From: Lacrimispora xylanisolvens
GTDB lineage: Bacteria; Bacillota; Clostridia; Lachnospirales; Lachnospiraceae
Assembly: GCA_017084465.1 (NCBI GenBank)
Contig: CP070896.1
Location: 620,001 to 684,000 of the forward strand
Reading direction: 5' to 3'
DNA length: 64,000 nt
The notes beneath the pieces were generated by a model. That model was not told where the DNA came from. It saw only the letters and a program-made list of their open reading frames with translations, and did no database searches. A program made the position numbers and the translations under genes. Every line of letters starts with the position of its first letter. Positions within the stretch are counted from its first letter, which is position 1. Of this stretch, positions 19,255 to 29,937 are shown in pieces.

Positions 19255-20815
19255 TGGTCTTTTCCTCCTTCTCCAGTTTTCGCAGCAAGTAGGCGGGAGT
19301 ACAGCTCCATGCATGGCAATAGCTGTTTACAGCAGAAGAACCATAAGGAGATTCTTCCGGATTTTCCGGATTATACAGTTCCCAGAAAGTATCTGCCCCG
19401 TTAGAGAGCATACCACCCCAGTAATATTTCATATAATCCACTGCCATTTTCTTTTCCCCGCACAGAATCAGCGCCTCCACATAATGATGATTCATGTAAG
19501 GTGTGACCATTCCCATATCAGGATTCATCTCAGTAATATGTTTTAAAAGCGCACCGGCCTCCTGGTCTTTTATTACACCTGCCAGTACCATCCATACCTG
19601 GCTTGCATAAGAGACCTGACGTTTGGCTCCACTGATAAACACATGAAGTTTTTCATCCCATAAATGCTTCAAAGCTGCACTAATGCAATACCCCTTTTCC
19701 TCCTGTAATTGCTTTGCTAGTTCTTCTTCTCCCAGAACCTTAGCAATTTCAATCGCTGCATTTAATGTATAGATATAGATTGCCTGAGCACTGGCCTGTT
19801 TGTCAAGTCCTTCTTTCCAGTCAACAAAGCACCAGAACGTATCGCTGCCCTCAATTATATAGTTATCATTAAAACGCTTTCTTGCCAGTTCGATCTGCCT
19901 GTAAGCCGGCTGCCAAAGATCCTTTAAGGTTTCCAGATCTTTTGAAGCCTCATAATAATCCTTTAAAGTGGATATGAAAAATAAAGAATAATCAAATAAA
20001 AATGTGTCATCTACAATATACTCCGGTTCTGTAAAAAGACAGGCACCGATGGCTCCGTCGTCTCTTGTAAGACCGCCGAACAGATACAGGCATCGTTTGA
20101 CCATATCATAGTTTTTAAAGGTCTCGTAATTGGCAAGTGCCTGCAGCCTTAAATCCCCCAGCCAAAGGCGCCTGTCACGTTTGGGTCCATCTTCAAACAC
20201 AGACTGCATACAGTTTTGAAGAGTTCGTAAGCTGACTCTGTCCAGCTGATTCATGAGCGGGTCAGCAACACACGCCACCCCTTCCATACTAACTGCAGAA
20301 ACAGCTCTGCATACAACTTCCTCTACCACCACCTGATATTTTAAAGAGGTATCCACCACATAAATCTCAAGGAAGCGGAATGCATACCTTCTGGGCAGCT
20401 TAAGGCATACGGGAAGCACATCAATATGTATATACTCCTCCTGAATCCATCCCCTGCTGATCCAGCCATTGTAATCTTCGGATTTTTCTATTAATTCTTT
20501 AGCAATTTCACCGAATTTCAGCCTTAAGTATGCAGGTGCATCCTGAGGACTTCCGGCTGATTTTAACGTTAAGCTGACATAGCCCACCTGATGATCTCCA
20601 AAATCCAGAACAACAGAATCTCCTTTTTTTAGTAACATACCGGGTAAATCTTCAAGCTTTGCCCCCGGATGAATTTTCCCTTTATCATCTACAGTTACAA
20701 TTCCTGTCGGTTTCACCAGATTTTCTATCAGCTTTCCCTCCAGCTTTTTTGCCTTCTCTACAAATGCCTCATTGGTAACTCTCTTCATTTCCAAATCAAT
20801 ACTGACTGCCGCCAT
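19235..20815 (-). CDS. GH78-like (alpha-L-rhamnosidase family) glycoside hydrolase
   Basis: A 526-residue intact protein with an N-terminal beta-rich part and an (alpha/alpha)6 barrel. The segment FEDGPKRDRRLWLGDLRLQ (about residues 208-226) resembles the acidic catalytic block of GH78 enzymes, and SYCHAWSCTPAYLL near the end is typical of them. No signal peptide, so it should act in the cytoplasm on short sugars brought in by the adjacent GPH symporter. Shorter than many GH78 enzymes (no extra N-terminal modules). Substrate not determined. Confidence 0.78.
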   Translation of the reverse strand: MAAVSIDLEMKRVTNEAFVEKAKKLEGKLIENLVKPTGIVTVDDKGKIHPGAKLEDLPGMLLKKGDSVVLDFGDHQVGYVSLTLKSAGSPQDAPAYLRLKFGEIAKELIEKSEDYNGWISRGWIQEEYIHIDVLPVCLKLPRRYAFRFLEIYVVDTSLKYQVVVEEVVCRAVSAVSMEGVACVADPLMNQLDRVSLRTLQNCMQSVFEDGPKRDRRLWLGDLRLQALANYETFKNYDMVKRCLYLFGGLTRDDGAIGACLFTEPEYIVDDTFLFDYSLFFISTLKDYYEASKDLETLKDLWQPAYRQIELARKRFNDNYIIEGSDTFWCFVDWKEGLDKQASAQAIYIYTLNAAIEIAKVLGEEELAKQLQEEKGYCISAALKHLWDEKLHVFISGAKRQVSYASQVWMVLAGVIKDQEAGALLKHITEMNPDMGMVTPYMNHHYVEALILCGEKKMAVDYMKYYWGGMLSNGADTFWELYNPENPEESPYGSSAVNSYCHAWSCTPAYLLRKLEKEEKTNGISCN

Positions 20816-20828
20816 AATTGTTCCTTTC

Positions 20829-22188
20829 TTAACGTTTTTCCAATCTTCTTTCCTCTAACTCTCTGTTGATCTGCGGAAGCTTTTTTATCCAGATCATACA
20901 TCAGAAACGTAATGATAGTTAATATATTGGTTGCAAGCGGGATCCATATATACATGGCACTGATGGCATTTAAAGCAGAGTTTGTCTGAACCTGTGCGTT
21001 TGCCACATAGCCGCTGGATGCCAAAAGTGCTGCAGCCACAGAACTTGCCACTGCCATTCCCACCTTACCAATAAATCCATTTACGGCTGACATGGTTCCT
21101 GCAATGTTAACTCCTGATTTCCATTCACCATAATCTACCGGATCAGGCTGAATGGCAAAATGCATGCTTCCCTTCAGTCCATATCCTAAAGCTGCAACTG
21201 TCACGCCTGCAATCACAACGGGAACTGAGGTTCCTCCAGCAAAAACAATCAGAAGTCCTGCACCGTGAAGTACAGAGCCTGTTATCATCAGATTCCTTTT
21301 TGAAGTCATACGGGCCAAAAACGGAACACTGAGATTTGTAGCAACAGGGATTAAAGTTGTAATCGTCGCCACCACACTTGAAAGCTCTTTATTGTTTAAG
21401 TTGTAAGTGAAGTAATATATAATGGCTCCTGCCTGAATAATAAAACCGCCGAAAAACCAGATAATATTGGCAGCAAACAATAACCACGGCTTATTGTGAA
21501 TCAGACAGTTTATACTGGCCTTCAGGCTTACCTTATCTTCATTGATACGCACTCTCTCTTTTGTGTTATAAAAACAGAAGAAGAATACCAGGCAGCCTAC
21601 AATACCAAAAATCATCATAACGATTCGAAATCCTACGGCTTCATTTCCGTTGCCAAAACGGTCTACCATCTTAAGAGCAAAGGCAGATACTACAGTAGAA
21701 CCCATATAAGAGAAAAACACACGGCTGGCAGCCAAGTTGGTTCTCTCCTGGGGATCAGCGGTCAGAGACGGCAGTATGGAGGCCATAGGAATATTTACAA
21801 TGGTATAGGCAAGAGATAGCAGCATATAGGTTACATATGCATAGATGAGCATCCCCTTCTGTGAAATATCCGGTACGCTGAATGCCAGAAATGCAGTCAC
21901 TGCAAAGGGCACCGCACCTGCAAAAATCCATGGTCTGGATTTCCCCCATTTCGTATTGGTTCTGTCAATAAGAATCCCCACTGCCAGATCTGTAAATCCG
22001 TCAAAAATTTTAGTTACCAGAAACATGACGCTTACTGCCGCTGCATTTAAATGCATCACATCTGTGTAAAAATATAATAGATATAATGAAATCACCTGCC
22101 AGATCAGATTACAGGCAAAATCAGAAGAACCATAACCAATCCTCTGCCTCCACTTGCTTTTTTTAATCTCTTTTTCGAACGTATCCAT
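20829..22188 (-). CDS. GPH-family sugar:cation symporter, one frameshift near the C-terminus
   Basis: Twelve-segment transporter of the glycoside-pentoside-hexuronide family: GYGSSDFACNLIWQ, YFYTDVMHL, KIFDGFTDLAVGILIDRTNTKWGKSRPWI and NIPMASILPSLTADPQERTNL are typical. Near the end an extra base in the T-run 20881-20886 shifts the frame. Removing it gives LDKKLPQINRELEERRLEKR and a stop at 20829, a standard GPH tail, in place of an atypical end that would overlap the GH78 start. Restored length is 452 residues. First gene of the sugar operon. Confidence 0.9.
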
Positions 22189-22211
22189 CTTCTCAACCTC
22201 TCCTTATTTAT

Positions 22212-22230
22212 TGATAGTTGTATACTATCA
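22212..22230. promoter_or_regulatory. Palindrome between GPH symporter and araC-type gene
   Basis: TGATAGT-TGTAT-ACTATCA, perfect 7-bp arms, in the divergent region 24 bases before the symporter ATG. A candidate regulator site; it could also be a 5' mRNA hairpin. Confidence 0.4.
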
Positions 22231-22267
22231 CCAGGAAAAGATTTTGACTAATGACTAATTTATGTTA

Positions 22268-22297
22268 TTGACTTGATATTTTTTAAGATGGTACACT
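22268..22297 (+). promoter_or_regulatory. Promoter of the AraC-type gene
   Basis: TTGACT (22268-22273), 18-base spacer, TACACT (22292-22297), 32 bases before the ATG, with GGAGG just upstream of the start. Confidence 0.5.
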
Positions 22298-22328
22298 AAT
22301 AAAAAGATTACCATCGGAGGAAGCTGTC

Positions 22329-23371
22329 ATGAAAATATACAAGAATAAATTTAAAGAATTTATTTTTTCATATAATGAAGATGAAGAATTTTACCACCGT
22401 CTCTTTGAGGCGGAACAACGCTCTCCCCAGACTTTTTCCTCATATGTGAATTCGCTGGACCAGGAATATATTGAACGGCGCCAGATATATGTTCCCTGCC
22501 TGCACCCAATCTGGCATCCATATATCTCTGAAAACGCATTTTTTAAATCCTCCTCACAGAATATTTACATCAATAAACATAACCGCTATACTCCGGAATT
22601 TATTCATGAGCATGAATTTTATGAATGCTTTTACGTTTACTCCGGCACCTGTGCCAACACCATTCAGGGGAAAAAAGAGTGTGCAAAACCGGAGATTTAT
22701 GTATTATTCCGCCTAAAACAAGACACAGCATCGCCGTATTTGATGACAGTATTGTGATTAATATCATGATTAAATCCAATGCCTTCCATTCAACCTTTTT
22801 TGAGCTGTTCGCCAACAACAATGCCTTGTCCCACTTTTTTGCCTATACCTTGTATAAAAAAACGGAAAATAATTACCTGCTGTTTCATACCAGATCCGAT
22901 AAGGTAATCTGCAATCTGATCGAAGACATTTATATTGAATTCTACGGACATCAAAAGTACTCTGACCCCCTACTGGACAGCTATCTTCTCACATTCTGGG
23001 CGATCCTGCTGCGCCGGCATGAAAAGCATCTGGAAAGCTTTTTAAATACCACTCATAAAAACCTTGCACTTCCTGATATCCTGAATTACTTTCAGATACA
23101 CTTTATGGATGTCACGCTTTCCTCTGCCGCAGAATATTTCGGCTTTTCCGTCCCTCATTTCAGCAAGCTGGTCAAGGAACATACAGGCCAGACCTTCACT
23201 AAGCTTATCCGGGATATACGTCTGGAAAAAGCATGCCGGGCACTTAAGACTACAAATTTAAGCATCTCTTCCATCTGCGAAATTATTGGTTATACAAATC
23301 CGGAGCACTTTAACCGGATTTTTAAGGAGACCTTTCATATGACGCCCGGAGAATACCGAAAAAATAAATGA
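22329..23371 (+). CDS. AraC-family transcriptional regulator, one frameshift
   Basis: N-terminal half contains a cupin-like sensor (NRYTPEFIHEHEFYECFYVYSGTC, then GDLCIIPPKTRHSI). The C-terminal half has the two AraC helix-turn-helix motifs (VTLSSAAEYFGFSVPHFSKLVKEHTG and ISSICEIIGYTNPEHFNRIFKETF). A base is missing in the A-run about 22685-22688; restored, it reads AKTGDLCIIPP. Restored length is 347 residues. Divergent from the GPH-GH78-ROK operon, which it presumably controls. Confidence 0.9.
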
Positions 23372-23381
23372 GTGTCAGAAA

Positions 23382-23403
23382 AGGAGCAGAAAATTCTGCT
23401 CCT
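23382..23403. terminator. Bidirectional terminator between araC-type gene and dacF
   Basis: AGGAGCAGAA (23382-23391) and TTCTGCTCCT (23394-23403), 2-base spacing (loop forms from the inner pairs), followed by CACTCTTTTT on the plus strand. Confidence 0.75.
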
Positions 23404-23424
23404 CACTCTTTTTAACCAGTTCAC

Positions 23425-24661
23425 CTACAAACTAAACGCATGAAGAAGCCGTTTTAAATAATCTCCAAATTTTGCTTCCCGCACAGCTCCTGCTGTCAGA
23501 ACCGGAACTTCGCCAATCTTCTTTCCCCCCAAGGCTATATATAAGGTTTCCTGCAGGCTGCCCTTCTTCAATAGGAGCAGATACTGACGGAACAAGCTCC
23601 AGTTTCTTTTCTATTGCAGTAAAGTCCTCTCCCTTTAAGCTTAAATAGGAAAAGGAACCGCCGTATTTCAAAGGAACTTTCTCATCCACACCGTTATCTA
23701 CAATCATATCCGGAAGGGGCAGCATCTCTTTATCTTCATATAGCTTACAATTTGCATAACCATAGTTTAAGAGAGTCTGGGCATCTGCAAACCTCACCTT
23801 ATAATCCGGCGCTGCCATAATGGAGGCAATAAGACGGACACCATCTTTTTCTGCAGTTGCAGAGAGACAGTATTTTGCAATAGAAGTAGATCCGGTCTTT
23901 AATCCTGTTACATTAAAGTTAGTTGCCATTTTTAAAAGCTTATTGGTATTTGACAGACCAAATTCTTTCGTTCCCTGTTTCGTCACGTGAGTGATGTTTT
24001 CCATCCAGATGGTTGAATAGTTATGAATCTGTGGATACTTATTAATCAGTTCCCTTGACATGGTTGCAATATCTCTGGCAGTTGTCACATGGGTAGGCGA
24101 TTCTGTAAGACCGCAGCAGTCTTCAAAATGGGTATTTGTCATCCCAAGTGCTGCCGCCCGCTCATTCATCATCTTTACAAATTCATCCTCTGTTCCTGCT
24201 ATGTACTCCGCCATGGCGACGGATGCATCATTGCCTGACGCAACAACAATACATTTGATCATGGTTTCAACCGTCTGTACTTCTCCTTCTTCCAGAAATA
24301 CCTGAGATCCTCCCATTGATTTTGCGTGGGCACTGGTTACAACCTCATCGGTAAGCTTGATCTTACCTGATTCCAGAGCATCAAAAATAAGGATGAGCGT
24401 CATAATTTTTGTGATGCTGGCAGGACTTCTTTTTTCATCCGCATCTTTTTCGTAAATGACCTGCCCGGTAGATGCTTCCATTAAAATCGCACTTGGAGAC
24501 TGCAGGGCCGGGCCGCCTTCTGTATTAACCGCCTGGGCCTCTTCTGCTTTTACAATCATGTCCGAGGCAACCGCTATATCCGGCTCCTGCCCTGCCACCG
24601 TCTGGCACAAACAGGAAAATAGCAGAAAAAAGCTTAATATAAATGCTGTAACTCTTTTCAT
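23425..24661 (-). CDS. dacF: D-alanyl-D-alanine carboxypeptidase (DacF-like), late frameshift
   Basis: A serine carboxypeptidase that trims peptidoglycan pentapeptides. A signal peptide comes first (ATG at 24661), then SPASITKIM (SxxK), SGNDASVAMAEY (SxN) and TGLKTGSTSIAKYC (KTG), followed by a C-terminal PBP5-like domain. The C-terminus is broken by an extra base in the C-run 23525-23530. Removing it gives LGGKKIGEVPVLTAGAVREA and a membrane-binding amphipathic tail (FGDYLKRLLHAF), ending at 23425. Restored length is 411 residues. Symbol by similarity; sporulation role not shown. Confidence 0.88.
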
Positions 24662-24853
24662 GTTATACACGTTCCTCTGATCTATAGCTTTATATCATTG
24701 TATGGGACTGCTTCCCATACATATGCCACTTTTCCCAAAAAAAATTACCCCATTTTCATTTCATCTTTCTACAAAGTATGCTATACTTGGACAGGGAATG
24801 TTATTTTAGTAATAGATTCAACCAAAAATATAACAGAATTATGAGGTTTCGTT

Positions 24854-26258
24854 ATGAATCAAAATGATTATCGTAAATGGAATGTTGGAAAAGGGCCAAA
24901 ACACTCAAAAAACATGTTTGCAATTATCCTGACTGGTCTGCTGATTGTAATGGTTATGGTACTCTGTGGAATTGTAATTAATAAGAAGCTGCATCATAAG
25001 CTGATACCTGCCGGCTCATCGGCTGCTGTTTCTTCTGAAAGCGAGGCACAGCCTTCTACTGAGGAAACTACCCCAGCTGATACATCGGAAGCAGATTTGA
25101 AGGCTATTTTATCAAACGCAGAACAGCTTGCTTCCCAATACGATTATGACGGAGCCATTAATCTTTTAAAATCAGACACCAGGTTTGTGGAAAAGGAAGA
25201 GGTAACGAAAGCGGTTTCCGATTATGAGACAGCCAAAGCTGCTCTTGTCCGTATTAATCCACAGGAAGTCACCCATATATTTTTCCATTCACTGATTATG
25301 GATACCTCAAAAGCGTTTGACGGTGATTCCAAGCAGGATGGCTATAACCAGATGATGACAACGAAAGATGAATTTATAAAAATGATGCAATCCATGTATG
25401 ACAAGGGTTATGTGCTTGTAAAAAATTCATGATCTGGCGTATGAAAAAAAAGATGAGAACGGTAATCCAAAGTTTGTATACGGAGACATTATGCTGCCTC
25501 CTGGAAAAAAGGCTTTTGTACTGTCACAGGATGATGTTTGCTATTATGAATATATGAAAGGCGATGGCTTTGCCACCCGAATCATAATTGGAGAGGACGG
25601 TTATCCCACCTGTGAGATGCAGATGGATGACGGAAGTGTTTCTGTAGGTGATTATGATTTAGTACCAATCCTTGAGAATTTTATAAAAACCCATCCAGGT
25701 TTTTCTTATAAGGGAGCAAGGGGAATTCTAGCCTTTACCGGATACAACGGAATCTTAGGCTATCGCACTGACGAAGCTTATAAAGATACCAACCCAAACT
25801 ATGAAGCAGACCGTCAGGAAGCTGCAAAGGTTGCTCAGGCATTAAAGGATCACGGCTGGGAACTGTCTTCCCACAGTTGGGGACACCGGAACATGGGTGA
25901 GATTTCCATGAATCACTTTAAGACAGATACGGATAAATGGGAGCGCAATGTGGAATCCATTATTGGTCCTACTGATATCATCCTGTTTCCATTTGGAAGC
26001 GATATTGGAAGCTGGACTCCTTACACAGACAGCAACGAACGTTTTACATATTTAAAATCCAAAGGCTTTCGCTACTTCTGTAACGTAGATGCAAGCAAGC
26101 CTGTGTGGATGCAGCTTGGACCTGATTACTTCAGACAGGCCAGAAGAAATTTAGATGGTTACCGGATGTTTTACTATCCTGACAGCCTGAATGATTTATT
26201 TAATGTACCTGATGTATTTGATCCGGCAAGACCTACGCCGGTTCCGCCGATGAAATAA
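24854..26258 (+). CDS. Membrane-anchored polysaccharide deacetylase, one frameshift
   Basis: N-terminal transmembrane anchor (about residues 20-45), a Ser/Thr/Glu-rich linker, a helical segment, then a NodB-type domain. The metal-site residues are visible: DD in LSQDDVCYYEY, and HSWGH (HxxxH) in WELSSHSWGHRNMG; LFPFGSDIG is a later family block. An extra base in the A-run 25420-25425 splits the frame; removed, it reads VLVKIHDLAYEKKDENGNP. Restored length is 467 residues. Likely removes acetyl groups from a cell-wall or surface polymer; substrate not known. Confidence 0.87.
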
Positions 26259-26270
26259 TCGTCGATATGC

Positions 26271-26318
26271 AAAGACTGACACACGCTGCTAAGTTAAAAA
26301 CAGCGTATGTCAGTCTTT
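26271..26318 (+). terminator. Terminator of the deacetylase gene
   Basis: Stem AAAGACTGACACACGCTG (26271-26288) with CAGCGTATGTCAGTCTTT (26301-26318), one mismatch, followed by T-run on the plus strand. Confidence 0.85.
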
Positions 26319-26336
26319 TTTTGTAATTATACCGCT

Positions 26337-27324
<988 letters not shown>

Positions 27325-27398
27325 TCCTTCTCCACTTCCTGTTTACAAATTACTTTTCGAATTATTATCGCCCTGTTATCAATTATTATTCAAAAAAA

Positions 27399-27432
27399 GC
27401 AGTTGGAAAAAGAAAACCTTTTTTCCAACTGC
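27399..27432 (-). terminator. Terminator upstream of the P450 remnant, downstream of the CobW genes
   Basis: GCAGTTGGAAAAA (27399-27411) pairs with TTTTTTCCAACTGC (27419-27432); on the minus strand a T7 run follows. Ends the CobW pair. Confidence 0.85.
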
Positions 27433-27460
27433 AATCTATTATAATAACTATATAGCTCTT

Positions 27461-28414
27461 TTAAAATTGTACAAACCCTTTCACTGGCTTTGCAGGTTCA
27501 ACAGACTCGGCATAAAGAACCGGTCCTTCCCCTTCATAATCTTTCCAGTATTCATATGCAATCCTGGCCTTCACACGAACCCACTGCTTTGTCTCAAGAT
27601 CTTTGGCCTCTCTTGACTTGGTGATAAAGCCCAGAAATGTCATATCATCCTCACAGCAGGTCATGGCCATGCGGCCCGGAACAAAGTAATTCTTTGGAAA
27701 GTCGGGAGTTTTTAAAACCATTGCGGTAAATTCCACCGTCTTTCCTTCATAGCGATCCCGCCGCTCCATACAGTCCAGGTACCAGATCCCATAATCTTCC
27801 GGTGATATCTCCACTAAATCAGCACTGATGTCATAAGGTAAGTCCTCTTCTGCAATTTCATTTACTTCCCCTTCTGAATCCTCAAATACGATTTCTCCTC
27901 GTGGACACATGGACTTTAATGTACGCCGGTAACCAGACAGATCTTCGATTCCGTCACAACGGTTGCAGATAATCATCTCGGAATTGCGTACCATTGCATA
28001 CAAAAGAGATTTCATATTAGCAGCGTACAGATCAAAGGTAGACATATCAATCAGCGTTATCTGCTGATAAACGTTCCAGTCATCCGGAAGCTTTAAATCA
28101 TCTAAATTCCACATGCCATTCCATTCAATTAAAACTCTCTCCGGATTATACAAAAGTTCCAGTTCCAAAAGTCTCTCCTGGCTTAATTCCTCCAGACTGT
28201 CAATGTATACAGCTGCTGTCTTTGTTCTTTTCAGAAGTTCGTCACTGTACTCTGTTTCTCCTTCTTCGCAGACAATGAGAAGTGTCTTCCCTTCCGCCTT
28301 AAAATAATCCTGTTCCATAGTGAATTGAAGGAATTGGGTCTTACCTGACTCCAAAAATCCATCGATCAGGAAAACCGGCATAAAATCATCTTCCATTTCG
28401 TCGATATTACTCAT
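27461..28414 (-). CDS. CobW-like GTPase with TIGR03943/DUF1980-like C-terminal region
   Basis: A 317-residue protein: P-loop FLIDGFLESGKTQF at residues about 15-28 (GxxxSGKT type), then a CobW/G3E-like NTPase region with ICNRCDG (about 150, an NKxD-like base motif). The C-terminal 110 residues (YEGKTVEFTAMVLKTPDFPKNYFVPGRMAMTCCEDDMTFLGF) resemble the soluble part of the TIGR03943 family, which is often found with CobW-like permeases in zinc-type metal regulation. Second gene of a CobW pair, 17 bases after the His-rich partner. Role in metal handling is inference. Confidence 0.75.
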   Translation of the reverse strand: MSNIDEMEDDFMPVFLIDGFLESGKTQFLQFTMEQDYFKAEGKTLLIVCEEGETEYSDELLKRTKTAAVYIDSLEELSQERLLELELLYNPERVLIEWNGMWNLDDLKLPDDWNVYQQITLIDMSTFDLYAANMKSLLYAMVRNSEMIICNRCDGIEDLSGYRRTLKSMCPRGEIVFEDSEGEVNEIAEEDLPYDISADLVEISPEDYGIWYLDCMERRDRYEGKTVEFTAMVLKTPDFPKNYFVPGRMAMTCCEDDMTFLGFITKSREAKDLETKQWVRVKARIAYEYWKDYEGEGPVLYAESVEPAKPVKGFVQF

Positions 28415-28431
28415 GATTTCCTCCAGTCCAT

Positions 28432-29694
28432 TTATTTGCCAAAGGCAAGTTTTAATTCTTCTTCTTTTAAATTAGCTCCGATTACACAAACTTTACCGGT
28501 GTACTCCGGGATACCATCTCTGATCTCATATTGTTCCGGAACCAGATCAAAATAAAGCCATGTTCCCTTTTCTATGCCCGGAATCATGCCTTTGGCACGA
28601 AGTACTTCCCCAAAACCATCGCCGTAAGCAAGTTCGTCAAGAATCCGGTCAAGTGTCTCCTTGCTCATAGCAGACACATTCTCAAGCCCCCAGCTGGTGA
28701 ACACTTCGTCAGCATGATGGTGGTCGTGGTCATGGCCGCAGCTGCAACCTTCTCCGTGATCGTGATCATGGTCGTGGTCGTGGTGATGGCCTCCGCAGCC
28801 ACAGCTTCCCTCTTCATGGTCATGGTCGTGATCGTGGTCATGGTGATGGCCTCCGCAGCCACAGCTTCCCTCTTCATGGTCATGGTCGTGATCGTGGTCA
28901 TGGTGATGGCCTCCGCAGCCACAGCTTCCCTCTTCGTGGTCATGGTCGTGATCGTGGTCATGGTGATGGCCTCCGCAGCCACAGCTTCCCTCTTCGTGGT
29001 CATGATCGTGGTGATGACCTCCGCAGCCACAACCGTCTTCATCATGATCGTGATGATGATGCTCTTTCAGTTCCTTTAACAGGTCTTCTTCCATGGTATC
29101 TGGTTTTTCAATAATTTCAAGAAGCTGTTTTCCAGTTAACTCATCACAGGGAGTTGTAATAACTGCTGCTTTTGGATTCAGTTCTCTGATTATTTCAACT
29201 GCAAGATCCACTTTGTCAGCGGGTGCAATATCGGTACGGCTAAGTACCACTGTTCCGGCATTTTCAATCTGATTGTTAAAAAACTCACCAAAATTTTTCC
29301 GGTATATCTTACATTTCTGGGCATCTACAATGGTAACTGCACTGTTAAGCGTTACCTGGATCTCAGCAGCCACATCCTTAACCGCTTTCATTACATCGGA
29401 TAATTTACCCACGCCAGAAGGTTCAATGATAATACGGTCTGGATGATAGGTTGTAAGTACTTCTTTCAAGGATTGTCCAAAATCACCAACCAGGGAACAG
29501 CAGATACAGCCGGAGTTCATTTCCCTGATTTCTACGCCGGAATCCTTTAAAAATCCACCATCAATTCCGATCTCACCAAATTCATTTTCAATCAGGATAA
29601 CCTGCTCACCAGATACAGCCTCCTGCAGAAGTTTCTTAATAAAAGTCGTTTTTCCGGCTCCAAGAAAACCGGATATAATATCAATCTTTGTCAT
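28432..29694 (-). CDS. CobW-family metal-chaperone GTPase with His/Asp tandem-repeat arm
   Basis: G3E-family GTPase: P-loop SGFLGAGKTTF (residues about 8-18), the metal-binding CxCC motif NSGCICCSL (about 60-67), and SRTD (about 155). Between the GTPase core and the C-terminal CobW domain sits an arm of repeated EEGSCGCGGHHHDHDHDHDH-like units with His, Asp and Cys. Such arms bind Zn, Co or Ni. The ATG at 29694 is preferred: AAAGAGG lies 11 bases upstream. About 420 residues. Expected to deliver a metal to a target enzyme; which metal is not known. Confidence 0.88.
   Translation of the reverse strand: MTKIDIISGFLGAGKTTFIKKLLQEAVSGEQVILIENEFGEIGIDGGFLKDSGVEIREMNSGCICCSLVGDFGQSLKEVLTTYHPDRIIIEPSGVGKLSDVMKAVKDVAAEIQVTLNSAVTIVDAQKCKIYRKNFGEFFNNQIENAGTVVLSRTDIAPADKVDLAVEIIRELNPKAAVITTPCDELTGKQLLEIIEKPDTMEEDLLKELKEHHHHDHDEDGCGCGGHHHDHDHEEGSCGCGGHHHDHDHDHDHEEGSCGCGGHHHDHDHDHDHEEGSCGCGGHHHDHDHDHDHEEGSCGCGGHHHDHDHDHDHGEGCSCGHDHDHHHADEVFTSWGLENVSAMSKETLDRILDELAYGDGFGEVLRAKGMIPGIEKGTWLYFDLVPEQYEIRDGIPEYTGKVCVIGANLKEEELKLAFGK
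28741..29034. repeat. 60-bp tandem repeat coding for His/Asp/Cys units
   Basis: Units of exactly 60 bases at 28741, 28801, 28861, 28921 and a shortened one at 28981. The 28801 and 28861 copies are identical and 28921 differs by one base. Each unit encodes 20 residues with HHHDHDHDHDH and GCGG. Located inside the CobW gene; copy number may vary between strains or be misassembled. Confidence 0.9.
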
Positions 29695-29847
29695 ACGAAT
29701 CAATACCTCTTTTCTTTCCAGAGTTTAACAGGAACTACAACTACTTATTGTGTCACAAACAAAGGACAAAGTCAAGCAGAGGCCCCATGGTTTTTCTCTG
29801 CATATTGTTAACGTTTTATCAGTTTTATATATAATTATAAAAAAAAC

Positions 29848-29875
29848 TTGAATTTTGGTTATACTATGGTAAAAT
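29848..29875 (+). promoter_or_regulatory. Promoter of the PTS IIC gene
   Basis: TTGAAT (29848-29853), 16-base spacer, TAAAAT (29870-29875); the ATG at 29938 has AAAGGAGA upstream. Confidence 0.5.
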
Positions 29876-29937
29876 ACATGCAACTGCTTTGGCTTAAGGT
29901 CAAATGTGTGCACCAAACAAAAAGGAGATTTTTAACC

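Noticed and set aside
28741..29034. CRISPR-like repeat array
   Set aside because: Units are contiguous with no spacers and encode protein in frame.
28531..29079. Long open frames antisense or out of frame to the CobW His-repeat
   Set aside because: They arise because a 60-bp repeat (a multiple of three) keeps every frame open; the proteins are simple Met/Val/Ala or Thr repeats.
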